39,739 bases of DNA from JBEEJZ01 sp041168905. GTDB lineage: Bacteria > Pseudomonadota > Gammaproteobacteria > Burkholderiales > Burkholderiaceae_C. The position numbers were made by a program, and so were the translations under genes. Location: assembly GCA_041168905.1 (NCBI GenBank), contig JBEEJZ010000268.1, forward strand, positions 1 to 39,739, written 5' to 3'. The notes under the pieces are model-generated. The model saw only the letters and a program-made list of their open reading frames with translations, did not search any database and was not told where the DNA came from. Of the stretch, positions 15,247-22,740 are shown piece by piece; positions within the stretch are counted from its first letter, which is position 1; the number at the start of each line of letters is the position of its first letter.

Positions 15247-16670
15247 GCATGAATCTCGTCACTCTTTTGTATTTGGTTGCCAGCGTCTGCTTTATTCAGG
15301 CGCTCAAGGGGCTGAGCCACCCTACCACCTCCATACGCGGCAATATCTTCGGCATGACCGGCATGGCGATAGCTGTGCTGACCACCGCTGCCTTGATCGT
15401 CCAGCTGTCGGCTGGCAACCTGCAAGGCATGACCTGGGTGCTGGGCGGGTTGTTGGTGGGCGGCGCGGCTGGCGCCATCATGGCCAACCGGGTTGAAATG
15501 ACCAAGATGCCCGAGCTGGTGGCCTTCATGCACAGCATGATTGGTTTGGCAGCCGTCTTTATTGCTGTTGCCGCTGTGGCAGAGCCTTACGCATTTGGCA
15601 TTGTGGCCAAGGGTGTGCCCATTCCAGCCGGTAACCGACTGGAGCTGTTTCTAGGGGCGGCCATCGGTGCCATCACCTTTAGTGGCTCGGTCATTGCCTT
15701 TGGCAAGCTGTCGGGCAAGTACAAATTCCGCCTGTTCCAGGGCGCACCGGTGACCTTCGCCGGCCAGCACAAGCTCAACCTGGTCTTGGGTCTGGCCACC
15801 GTCGGCCTGGGATTGGTGTTCATGTTCACCGAAAGCTGGCCTGCGTTCTTTGCCATGCTGGCCCTGTCGTTTGTGATGGGTGTGCTCATCATCATTCCCA
15901 TCGGTGGCGCGGATATGCCGGTGGTGGTTTCGATGCTCAACAGCTACTCGGGCTGGGCTGCTGCGGGTATCGGATTCAGCTTGAACAACAGCATGTTGAT
16001 CATTGCCGGCTCTCTGGTGGGCAGCTCGGGTGCGATTCTGAGCTACATCATGTGCAAGGCCATGAACCGCTCCTTCTTCAATGTGATTCTGGGAGGCTTT
16101 GGCGGCGATGAAGCGTCCGCAGGACCTGCGGGTGCGGCTGTGCAGCGGACGGTCAAAAGCGGCAGTGCAGACGATGCCGCCTTTGTGCTGGGTAATGCAG
16201 AAACCGTGGTGATCGTGCCCGGCTATGGCCTGGCCGTGGCGCGGGCCCAGCATGCGGTCAAGGAGCTGGCAGCCAAACTCACGGAAAAGGGCATCACCGT
16301 CAAGTACGCCATCCACCCGGTGGCAGGACGCATGCCAGGTCACATGAATGTGCTGTTGGCCGAGGCCGAAGTGCCATATGACCAGGTCTTCGAGATGGAA
16401 GACATCAATGGCGAGTTTGGTCAGGCCGATGTCGCGATCATCCTGGGGGCCAACGATGTGGTGAACCCCGCCGCCCACACCAAGGGTAGCCCGATCTACG
16501 GCATGCCGATTTTGGAGGCCTACAAGGCCAAGACCATCATCGTGAACAAGCGCTCCATGGCGGCAGGTTATGCCGGTCTGGACAACGAACTCTTCTACAT
16601 GGACAAAACCATGATGGTGTTTGGTGATGCCAAGAAGGTGGTAGAGGATATGTGCAAGGCCGTTGAGTGA
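15243..16670 (+). CDS. pntB: NAD(P) transhydrogenase, beta subunit
   Basis: The 475-residue beta subunit holds the remaining membrane helices and the NADP(H)-binding domain III. About eight or nine membrane helices occupy residues 1-260. After a short linker (GGDEASAGPAGAA) comes domain III with the NADP motif VVIVPGYGLAVARAQHAVKELA and GANDVVNPAA. The start ATG overlaps the pntAB stop codon (ATGA), so the two are coupled. A 6-bp hairpin follows at 16681-16700 but has no U-tract. Confidence 0.97.
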   Translation: MSMNLVTLLYLVASVCFIQALKGLSHPTTSIRGNIFGMTGMAIAVLTTAALIVQLSAGNLQGMTWVLGGLLVGGAAGAIMANRVEMTKMPELVAFMHSMIGLAAVFIAVAAVAEPYAFGIVAKGVPIPAGNRLELFLGAAIGAITFSGSVIAFGKLSGKYKFRLFQGAPVTFAGQHKLNLVLGLATVGLGLVFMFTESWPAFFAMLALSFVMGVLIIIPIGGADMPVVVSMLNSYSGWAAAGIGFSLNNSMLIIAGSLVGSSGAILSYIMCKAMNRSFFNVILGGFGGDEASAGPAGAAVQRTVKSGSADDAAFVLGNAETVVIVPGYGLAVARAQHAVKELAAKLTEKGITVKYAIHPVAGRMPGHMNVLLAEAEVPYDQVFEMEDINGEFGQADVAIILGANDVVNPAAHTKGSPIYGMPILEAYKAKTIIVNKRSMAAGYAGLDNELFYMDKTMMVFGDAKKVVEDMCKAVE

Positions 16671-16765
16671 AATTCCATAGTGCCGGTGTGGTGGCCGGCA
16701 TGACAGCAACAGCACGAGGAGACGGTCAACGATAAAGTCCGTCCATCAAAATGGAGACAGCAACC

Positions 16766-18439
16766 ATGACAGAGCGAATTTGGCTTTCGAGTTATCCGCC
16801 CGGCGTGCCGGCTGATCTGGCGGAACTTCCCTTTACCTCCCTGGTGGCCATGATGGAGGAGAGTTTCAGCCGGCATGCTTCGCAGCCTGCGCTGAGCTTT
16901 CTGGGCAAGCACATCAGCTACGGCCAGATTGATCGACAGAGCCAGGCGCTAGCTGGCTATCTGCAGGGGCTGGGCTTGAGTCGGGGTGACCGCGTGGCCA
17001 TCATGATGCCCAATGTTCCCCAATACCCGATCGCGGTGGCGGCCATCTTGCGTGCAGGCTATGTCGTGGTGAATGTGAATCCCCTGTACACCGCACGCGA
17101 GTTGGAGCATCAGCTCAAGGACTCGGGGGCCAAGGCCATCGTCATCATCGAAAACTTCGCGGCCACCTTGCAAAAGTGCATGGCCGCGACCCAGGTCCGC
17201 CATGTGGTGATGTGTGCCATGGGCGACTGCCTGGGTGCAGTCAAGGGCGCGGTGGTGAATCTGGTCGTGCGCCGTGTCAAGAAAATGGTGCCCGACTTTC
17301 ATTTGCCCGGCGCCGTGGCCTTCAACACTGCTCTGGCGCAGGGGATGCGCGGCACCTTTACACGCCCCGAGCTCAAGCTCGATGACATGGCGGTGCTGCA
17401 GTACACCGGTGGCACCACGGGCGTGTCCAAGGGCGCGGTGCTCCTGCATCGCAACCTGGTTAGCAATGTCGTCCAGGCCGAAGTGTGGTTGGCCCCCAGC
17501 ATGGGCAAGCTGGAGCGTGATGTTCAACCCGTCACTGTATGTGCGTTGCCGATGTACCACATCTTCGCATTCACAGTGACCATGCTGTTTCTGCGCCTGG
17601 GCGGTAAAACGGTCTTGATTCCCAACCCGCGTGATCTGCCCGCAGTCTGCAAAGCGCTGTCCAATGAAACCTTTCACCTGTTCCCGGCGGTCAACACCCT
17701 GTTCAACGCCCTGATGAACCACCCGGATTTTGAAACTGTCAATTGGCGGGCGCACAAGATCGCGATTGGCGGCGGTATGGCTGTGCAAAGCGCGGTAGCC
17801 AAACAGTGGCTGGCGCGCACCGGCGTGCCGATCACGGAGGCATATGGCTTGTCTGAGACCAGCCCTTTGGCCACGGCCAATCCGGTTAACAATCCCACGT
17901 TTACAGGGTCGATTGGGCTGCCGGTATCCAGCACCTGGGTGATGTGTGTGGATGATGACGGGCAGGAAGTGCCTTTAGGTCAAGCGGGCGAGATTGCCAT
18001 ACGTGGGCCTCAGGTCATGGCGGGTTATTGGCAGCGGCCGGATGAGACCGCCAAGGTCATGCTGCCGGGGGGCTGGTTCAAGACGGGCGACGTGGGCATC
18101 ATGGACGAGCGCGGCTATGTGCGCATCGTGGATCGCAAGAAAGACATGGTGCTGGTCAACGGTTTCAATGTGTATCCCAACGAGATTGAAGAGGTGGTGT
18201 CGGCTTGTCCCGGTGTGCTGGAATGCGCGGCGGTGGGCGTGGCTGATCAGCAGACCGGCGAAGCGGTCAAGCTGGTGGTGGTGCGCAAGGACCCTGCTCT
18301 GACAGAAGAGCAGTTGCATGCCTTTTTCAAAGACACCCTGACCGGCTACAAGCGGCCGAAAGTCATCGAGTTTCGGGATGACCTGCCCAAGACGCCCGTG
18401 GGCAAGGTGCTGCGCCGCGAGCTGCGTGACAAGCGCTGA
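16766..18439 (+). CDS. fadD: Long-chain fatty-acid-CoA ligase (AMP-binding)
   Basis: Activates fatty acids to acyl-CoA via an acyl-AMP intermediate, feeding beta-oxidation. The 557-residue protein has the ANL-family motifs in order: P-loop YTGGTTGVSKGA at 213-224, a gating region around LPMYHIFAFT, AYGLSETSP, and the hinge/signature DRKKDMVLVNGFNVYPNEIEE. The catalytic lysine lies near the C-terminus in PVGKVLRREL. The ATG at 16766 is preferred over 16751 because GGAG (16753-16756) falls 9 bases upstream. Its closing codons overlap the GTG start of mtnN. FadD is the best symbol, though medium-chain or aromatic-acid specificity cannot be excluded. Confidence 0.9.
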   Translation: MTERIWLSSYPPGVPADLAELPFTSLVAMMEESFSRHASQPALSFLGKHISYGQIDRQSQALAGYLQGLGLSRGDRVAIMMPNVPQYPIAVAAILRAGYVVVNVNPLYTARELEHQLKDSGAKAIVIIENFAATLQKCMAATQVRHVVMCAMGDCLGAVKGAVVNLVVRRVKKMVPDFHLPGAVAFNTALAQGMRGTFTRPELKLDDMAVLQYTGGTTGVSKGAVLLHRNLVSNVVQAEVWLAPSMGKLERDVQPVTVCALPMYHIFAFTVTMLFLRLGGKTVLIPNPRDLPAVCKALSNETFHLFPAVNTLFNALMNHPDFETVNWRAHKIAIGGGMAVQSAVAKQWLARTGVPITEAYGLSETSPLATANPVNNPTFTGSIGLPVSSTWVMCVDDDGQEVPLGQAGEIAIRGPQVMAGYWQRPDETAKVMLPGGWFKTGDVGIMDERGYVRIVDRKKDMVLVNGFNVYPNEIEEVVSACPGVLECAAVGVADQQTGEAVKLVVVRKDPALTEEQLHAFFKDTLTGYKRPKVIEFRDDLPKTPVGKVLRRELRDKR

Positions 18440-19232
18440 ACGCCGCCAGGGCCGCATCGCCATCATCAGCGCCCTGCACGAGGAACTGTCTGCAGTATTG
18501 CTGGCCTTGAACCCGGCCAACGCACTGCAAGCAGGAACCTCTGGGAGCGCTGAAAAGGTTAGTGTTGCCGGACGGGAGTTTTTGCTGGGGTGCTTGGGTG
18601 GCCATGAGGTTGTACTGGTGCTGTCGAAGGTGGGCAAGGTGGCAGCAGCGGCCACGGCGACGGTGCTTGCCGAGCGTTTTGACGTGAGAGCGATGTTGTT
18701 TACTGGCGTGGCAGGGGGCCTCGGCCCGGCGGTTCGTGTCGGCGACGTGGTGGTGGCCGGCCAGTTTTTGCAGCACGATTTGGATGCGTCACCGCTTTTC
18801 CCTCGGTATGAAGTTCCCTTGTATGGACGCAGTCGCTTTGACGTCGATCCCCAGCTTTCTGCGGCCTTGATGCAGGCTGCCCAAGCGACCTTGTCGGATG
18901 TGCGCGGTACGCTGGGCGACGACGCCGTGAACGAATTTGACTTGCACCAGCCCCAGGTTCATTCGGGTCTGATCATCAGTGGTGACCGGTTTGTATCGAC
19001 GAGCCAGGAAAGCCAGGCTTTGGTTCAGGCGCTACCCGAGGCCCAGGCAGTCGAGATGGAGGGCGCGGCCATCGCCCAGGTTTGCCATGACTACGGGTTG
19101 CCTTTTGCCGCAGTTCGCACCATTTCAGACCGAGCCGATGATGCCGCCCATGTGGACTTCAACCGGTTCATCGCTGCGGTGGCCAGTCGCTATTCGGCCG
19201 CCATCATCCAGCGAGCGCTCGCACTGCTTTAA
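18426..19232 (+). CDS. mtnN: 5'-methylthioadenosine/S-adenosylhomocysteine nucleosidase
   Basis: Splits methylthioadenosine and S-adenosylhomocysteine into adenine and the thioribose or homocysteine ribose, in methionine salvage. In the 268-residue product the general-acid glutamate is in SALHEEL (residue 19-20), the ribose-contacting motif is AVEMEGAAIAQV, and the adenine-binding aspartate is in RTISDRAD. The FTGVAGGLGPAVRVGDVVVA segment is the nucleoside-phosphorylase-fold glycine loop. GTG 18426 is taken as the start because it gives a short leader before RIAIISAL; it overlaps the fadD end by 14 bp. The protein is longer than E. coli MtnN (232 aa), with an extra loop at about 34-55. Confidence 0.9.
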   Translation: MTSAERRQGRIAIISALHEELSAVLLALNPANALQAGTSGSAEKVSVAGREFLLGCLGGHEVVLVLSKVGKVAAAATATVLAERFDVRAMLFTGVAGGLGPAVRVGDVVVAGQFLQHDLDASPLFPRYEVPLYGRSRFDVDPQLSAALMQAAQATLSDVRGTLGDDAVNEFDLHQPQVHSGLIISGDRFVSTSQESQALVQALPEAQAVEMEGAAIAQVCHDYGLPFAAVRTISDRADDAAHVDFNRFIAAVASRYSAAIIQRALALL

Positions 19233-19260
19233 GGCTGCAGGGGCCCATGCCCAAACAGCC
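19233..19260. terminator. Possible bidirectional hairpin between mtnN and corA
   Basis: GGCTG and CAGCC pair around an inner GGGC/GCCC stem with a CCAT loop and a 3x3 internal loop. It exactly fills the gap between two convergent stop codons. There is no U-tract on either strand, so it is only a weak terminator candidate. Confidence 0.3.
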
Positions 19261-20247
19261 TCACTTGAGCCAGCCGCGGCGGCGGAAGTACCACATGGGC
19301 ACCAGTGCACTGCCCAGCATCAGCAGCAGGGCGTAGGGGTAGCCCCAGCCCTGTTCCAGCTCGGGCATGAAGCGAAAGTTCATGCCGTAAATGCTGGCAA
19401 TCAGGGTCGGTGGCAACAAGGCCACACTGGCCACTGAAAAGATCTTGATGATCTTGTTCTGGTTGATGTTGATGAAACCGACGGTCGCGTCCATCAGAAA
19501 GTTGATCTTGTCGAACAGGAAGGCCGTGTGTGAGTCCAGCGAATCCACGTCACGCAGTATCTGGCGCGCCTCGTCAAACTGCTCGCCGTTGAGCATCTTG
19601 CTGCGCATCATGAAACTCACCGCACGCCGGGTGTCCATGGCATTGCGCCGGATGCGGCCGTTCATGTCTTCGTGGCGTGCTATGGCGCCCAGCACCTCGC
19701 CGGCCAGGGCGTCGGTCACGTCACCTGAGAGTACCTTCTTGCTCACCAGTTCCAGGTGGTCGTAAATGCCTTCCAGGGTGTCGGCTGAATATTCTGCATC
19801 GGCATCAAACAACTTCAGCAGCACCTCCTTCGCGTCCACGATCAGGCCGGGCGCACGTCGGGCCCGCATACGCAGCAGCCTGAAGACGGGCACGTCTTCA
19901 TCGTGGATGGAAAACAACACCCCACGGCTGCGTAACTCTTCGTTGTCCTGGTTCAGGATGAAGGCCACACGCACGGTGCGGGGGGCGTCATCGTCAGCGA
20001 TCAGGAAGTCGCTGCGGATGTGGAGTTCGCCATTGTCTTCCTTGTAGAAGCGGGCGGACTCCTCAATGTCTTCGTCCATCGCATCCTCGGGGATGGACAG
20101 GCCGTAGTACTGTTTGATCCAGCGTTTTTCCTCGACGGTGGGAGACTCCAGATCCACCCAGATCGGCTGAAAACGCGAGAGCTCTTCCAGCGCTTCAATC
20201 TCTTCCTGAAACAGTCGTCCGTTGGCTAGCGAAAAAATGTTGAGCAT
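19261..20247 (-). CDS. corA: CorA magnesium/cobalt transporter
   Basis: A 328-residue inner-membrane divalent-cation channel of the CorA family. A large acidic cytoplasmic domain (DLESPTVEEKRWIKQYY..., DEDIEESARFYKED) precedes a long helix and two C-terminal membrane segments. The diagnostic GMN motif is present in IYGMNFRFMPEL, followed by a basic tail FRRRGWLK. The ATG at 20247 gives MLNIFSLANGRL. It lies downstream of the patatin-like gene on the same strand with a 154-bp gap that holds a -10-like element and a hairpin, so it probably has its own promoter and a leader. Confidence 0.96.
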   Translation of the reverse strand: MLNIFSLANGRLFQEEIEALEELSRFQPIWVDLESPTVEEKRWIKQYYGLSIPEDAMDEDIEESARFYKEDNGELHIRSDFLIADDDAPRTVRVAFILNQDNEELRSRGVLFSIHDEDVPVFRLLRMRARRAPGLIVDAKEVLLKLFDADAEYSADTLEGIYDHLELVSKKVLSGDVTDALAGEVLGAIARHEDMNGRIRRNAMDTRRAVSFMMRSKMLNGEQFDEARQILRDVDSLDSHTAFLFDKINFLMDATVGFININQNKIIKIFSVASVALLPPTLIASIYGMNFRFMPELEQGWGYPYALLLMLGSALVPMWYFRRRGWLK

Positions 20248-20290
20248 GGCTCATACCCTTGTGAATGACGCATGGATGGGGGAGGCAGGT

Positions 20291-20336
20291 GTCGCTTTCA
20301 ACCCCGATGCGGTTCAAGGGGCTGAAAGCTAGCGAC
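20291..20336 (-). promoter_or_regulatory. Imperfect stem-loop in the corA leader
   Basis: GTCGC/GCGAC, TTTCA/TGAAA and CCCC/GGGG pair around a 12-base loop, interrupted by one 4-base bulge and one A-C mismatch. It lies 44-89 bases before the corA start, within the leader predicted from a GATAAT -10 element at 20382-20387 (minus strand). It could be a terminator of the upstream gene, but it lacks a U-tract. Confidence 0.4.
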
Positions 20337-20381
20337 TAGGCGAGGTTTCCAAGGTGTGGACTCCGGTGTTTGGACGCTGAA

Positions 20382-20387
20382 ATTATC
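20382..20387 (-). promoter_or_regulatory. Candidate -10 element for corA
   Basis: GATAAT on the minus strand matches the -10 consensus at five of six positions. It predicts a corA leader of about 128 bases. No clear -35 is visible. Confidence 0.35.
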
Positions 20388-20401
20388 GCATTGACCCAGG
20401 C

Positions 20402-21610
20402 TCAGGGTGCCGCAAAAAAGGCCAGAAGTTCCGACTGTCTCGCGTAGGCATCGCTCTCGCCCATGGCCATCAGCGTTTGAACAAAGCCCTGCTCAAATAG
20501 CAGGTAGCTGGCGAGCGCGCCGCCTCCGCCGCGCAGAACACCCAGACCACCGAGGGCATGTCGGGTGGTCAACGGCAGCTCCTTGAGGTGGCGTTGTGCC
20601 ATCGCATCCAGTGACTCGGTGGGTTGTATGGCAAGTACATCGACGCTGCGATAGGGCAAAGCCGTTGCAATATGGCCCGGCAGATGTTTCAGGGTGTCGG
20701 TCACGCGTCGTGTCTGCTCTACATCTGCCTGCAAGGTGTCGTGAAACACACTGGCCATGGCGTGACCTGCAATGCCGCCCAGGTGTGGTCCGCGCCGGCT
20801 GGTGTGACCACCAGTGCCGTGAGTCAAGCCCGAACGCTGGGGCTGCCCAACGCCGATCACCATGATCCGGTCGGCACCCAGATGCATGGCCGGTGAAAGA
20901 GGCGACACCTGGCGCATGGAGCCATCGCCGAAGAACTCGGCTTGACCATCGACCCACAAGGGCGTGGCCGGAAACAGGAAAGGAATGGCACTGGACGCCA
21001 TCAGGTGTTCGATGGTCACCGGTTGAAAGTCGGCACGACGCCCCGGCCTGGCCCAGGCCAACGTGTTGTCGTGCGTTGCGCGCTGACAAAAAGTCCAGTG
21101 CACGCCGCTGGTGTAGCTGGATGCAGTGACAGCCAAGGTATCAATGGCTTGGTTGCGCAGTGCCGCTTCTAGTTCATCCAGCGCAATGGCATTGTGCAGT
21201 GTGTCGACCAGGGGCAGGTTGTCCAGAATGGCACCAGTGTTGCTGGCGTATTTCGATAGGCTGTAAGCGGTCAGAAAGCGGTTGAATCGCACCCAGGATG
21301 GCACGCGCAGCTGATAGACATCCGAGGACCGCAGATCACCCCAAAACTGCGCCAGCCGGCCAAAGGCATCCAGGCCCTGGCCAGCGTAGGCGCCCAGGCA
21401 GGTGGCATTGATGGCTCCCGCAGATGTGCCGATGAGAATTTTGAAGGGGAACGCCGCCTGCGGGCCGCGCTGTTGACGCAGCAGCGCACCTAGCGCACGC
21501 AGTACACCCACTTGGTAGGCTGTTCGGGCACCACCACCCATCAACACCAGGGCTGCGCTTGCTTTGGGAGCCTGGCTGATGCCGGCGCTGATGATGGTGT
21601 CCAAGCTCAT
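20402..21610 (-). CDS. Patatin-like phospholipase
   Basis: A roughly 402-residue patatin-domain hydrolase, probably a membrane lipid acyl hydrolase. The oxyanion loop MGGGARTAYQVGVLRAL is near residue 25, the nucleophile elbow ILIGTSAGAINA holds the catalytic serine, and the catalytic aspartate is in FGDGSMRQVSPLSPA. I chose ATG 21610 (MSLDTIISAG), which leaves a short lead into the domain; an in-frame ATG at 21682 would add 24 residues without similarity. There is no signal peptide, so it is likely cytoplasmic or membrane-associated. The C-terminal 150 residues after the domain are of unknown function. The gene stands upstream of corA, and nothing links the two functionally. Confidence 0.9.
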   Translation of the reverse strand: MSLDTIISAGISQAPKASAALVLMGGGARTAYQVGVLRALGALLRQQRGPQAAFPFKILIGTSAGAINATCLGAYAGQGLDAFGRLAQFWGDLRSSDVYQLRVPSWVRFNRFLTAYSLSKYASNTGAILDNLPLVDTLHNAIALDELEAALRNQAIDTLAVTASSYTSGVHWTFCQRATHDNTLAWARPGRRADFQPVTIEHLMASSAIPFLFPATPLWVDGQAEFFGDGSMRQVSPLSPAMHLGADRIMVIGVGQPQRSGLTHGTGGHTSRRGPHLGGIAGHAMASVFHDTLQADVEQTRRVTDTLKHLPGHIATALPYRSVDVLAIQPTESLDAMAQRHLKELPLTTRHALGGLGVLRGGGGALASYLLFEQGFVQTLMAMGESDAYARQSELLAFFAAP

Positions 21611-21760
21611 GATGTTGTGTGTACGGGGGCTAGGCCTTGTTGTCGTTGGTGCATTGTGTGAGTACTGCACGGCAGATGGCAAGTCCCGGAGGGCGAGTGC
21701 CCTGATGGCTTAGGGTGGCTACGGGGAGCCGGTATTGCTGCACTGCATCCACAAAAGACA

Positions 21761-21789
21761 TTGCTTTTGCTCAACAACAGGGGCATAGT
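21761..21789 (+). promoter_or_regulatory. Candidate promoter of hpf
   Basis: TTGCTT (21761-21766) and CATAGT (21784-21789) are 17 bases apart, matching a sigma-70 promoter loosely (3/6 and 4/6), and lie 49 bases before the hpf start. I looked for a sigma-54 GG-N10-GC site and found none convincing. Confidence 0.3.
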
Positions 21790-21837
21790 GACTTCGCGTT
21801 CCTTGTTTTTTCAACCGAGAGCAACTGGAGGTTATTT

Positions 21838-22167
21838 ATGAACTTGACGATCAGCGGTCACCATCTTGAAGTTACCCCGGCCCTGCGCAATTACGTGACG
21901 ACCAAGCTTGATCGGATCACCCGCCACTTTGACCAGGTCGTGGATGTCAAAGTGCTGCTCACAGTCGAAAACCAAAAGGAGAAAGAACGACGGCAACGTG
22001 CCGAATGCAACATCCGCGTGAAGGGCAGCGATATGTTTGCGGAAAGTGCCCACGCCGACCTGTACGCTGCTGTGGACGAACTGGTCGATAAACTCGACCG
22101 TCAGGTGGTTCGCCACAAAGACCGGGTTCAAGATCATCATCATGAAGCGCCCAAGCGCCTGATGTAA
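21838..22167 (+). CDS. hpf: Ribosome hibernation promoting factor, short form
   Basis: HPF binds the 30S decoding region and helps form inactive 100S ribosomes in stationary phase. The 109-residue product is of the short type: MNLTISGHHLEVTPALRNYVTTKLDRITRHFDQV at the start, a central beta strand region with ECNIRVKGSDMFAES, the helix HADLYAAVDELVDKLDRQVVRHK, and a histidine-rich tail. The ATG at 21838 has GGAGG about 8 bases upstream. A strong intrinsic terminator follows at 22202-22230, then ptsN. The hpf-ptsN order is typical of proteobacteria, where rpoN usually lies upstream; here the upstream neighbour is the opposite-strand patatin-like gene. Confidence 0.94.
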   Translation: MNLTISGHHLEVTPALRNYVTTKLDRITRHFDQVVDVKVLLTVENQKEKERRQRAECNIRVKGSDMFAESAHADLYAAVDELVDKLDRQVVRHKDRVQDHHHEAPKRLM

Positions 22168-22201
22168 AAGTCATCCCCGTTTTGGTGCATTCCAAAACTA
22201 G

Positions 22202-22230
22202 GCCGCCCACTCAAAACGGGCGGCTTTTTT
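22202..22230 (+). terminator. Rho-independent terminator after hpf
   Basis: GCCGCCC (22202-22208) pairs perfectly with GGGCGGC (22218-22224) around a 9-base loop and is followed by six T residues. It is the only textbook intrinsic terminator I see in the window. It ends 20 bases before the ptsN start codon. Confidence 0.92.
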
Positions 22231-22235
22231 GTGTG

Positions 22236-22241
22236 CATAAT
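22236..22241 (+). promoter_or_regulatory. Candidate extended -10 element of ptsN
   Basis: TGTG-CATAAT just after the terminator U-tract fits an extended -10 (CATAAT, five of six). Transcription would start at about 22248-22251, at or next to the ptsN ATG, giving a leaderless message. Confidence 0.4.
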
Positions 22242-22250
22242 CCGTTCACA

Positions 22251-22718
22251 ATGAACCGTCTCGCATCCATTTTGCCCGCGACCCAAGTGCTTGTGCAGGT
22301 GGATGCCACCAGTAAAAAGCGTGCTTTTGAAGAGGCAGGCCTGCTGTTTGAAAATCTCCACGGCCTGAGCCGCGCTTTGGTGACGGATAGCCTTTTTTCC
22401 CGCGAACGCTTAGGCTCTACTGGGCTAGGGCACGGGGTAGCCATTCCACATGGGCGCATCAAGGGTCTCAAGTCACCCATGGCTGCGGTGCTGAAGTTGT
22501 CTGGCCCGATCGGCTTTGACGCGCCAGATGAGCAAGCGGTCACCCTCTTGATATTCTTGTTGGTGCCCGAAGCAGCCACGCAAAAACACCTTGAAATCCT
22601 GTCAGAGATCGCTGAGTTGCTGAGTGATTCCGAGCTGCGTGAGCGGCTCTGCGCCAGCCAGTCTGCGCAGGAGCTCCATGCACTGATTGCTGGCTGGCAA
22701 TCTGCCCAGCTCGCCTGA
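22251..22718 (+). CDS. ptsN: Nitrogen-PTS EIIA protein
   Basis: PtsN (EIIA-Ntr) is the terminal phosphate acceptor of the regulatory nitrogen phosphotransferase system and controls potassium and nitrogen-related proteins by protein contact. The 155-residue product shows the EIIA-Ntr fold, with the phosphorylated histidine at residue 67 in GHGVAIPHGRIKGL and the following LKLSGPIGFDAPDEQAVTLLIFLLVPE. The ATG at 22251 has no Shine-Dalgarno and follows the hpf terminator by 20 bases. hprK follows 22 bp downstream. The genes for the NPr and EI-Ntr partners are not in the window. Confidence 0.94.
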   Translation: MNRLASILPATQVLVQVDATSKKRAFEEAGLLFENLHGLSRALVTDSLFSRERLGSTGLGHGVAIPHGRIKGLKSPMAAVLKLSGPIGFDAPDEQAVTLLIFLLVPEAATQKHLEILSEIAELLSDSELRERLCASQSAQELHALIAGWQSAQLA

Positions 22719-22740
22719 GCCTTCGCGTTCAGGCTTAGCC

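Noticed and set aside
16681..16700. Terminator after pntB
   Set aside because: A 6-bp TGCCGG/CCGGCA stem exists, but no U-tract follows and the loop is 8 bases.
21700..21837. Sigma-54 promoter upstream of hpf
   Set aside because: No GG-N10-GC pair with acceptable flanks was found. A weak sigma-70 site is a better fit.
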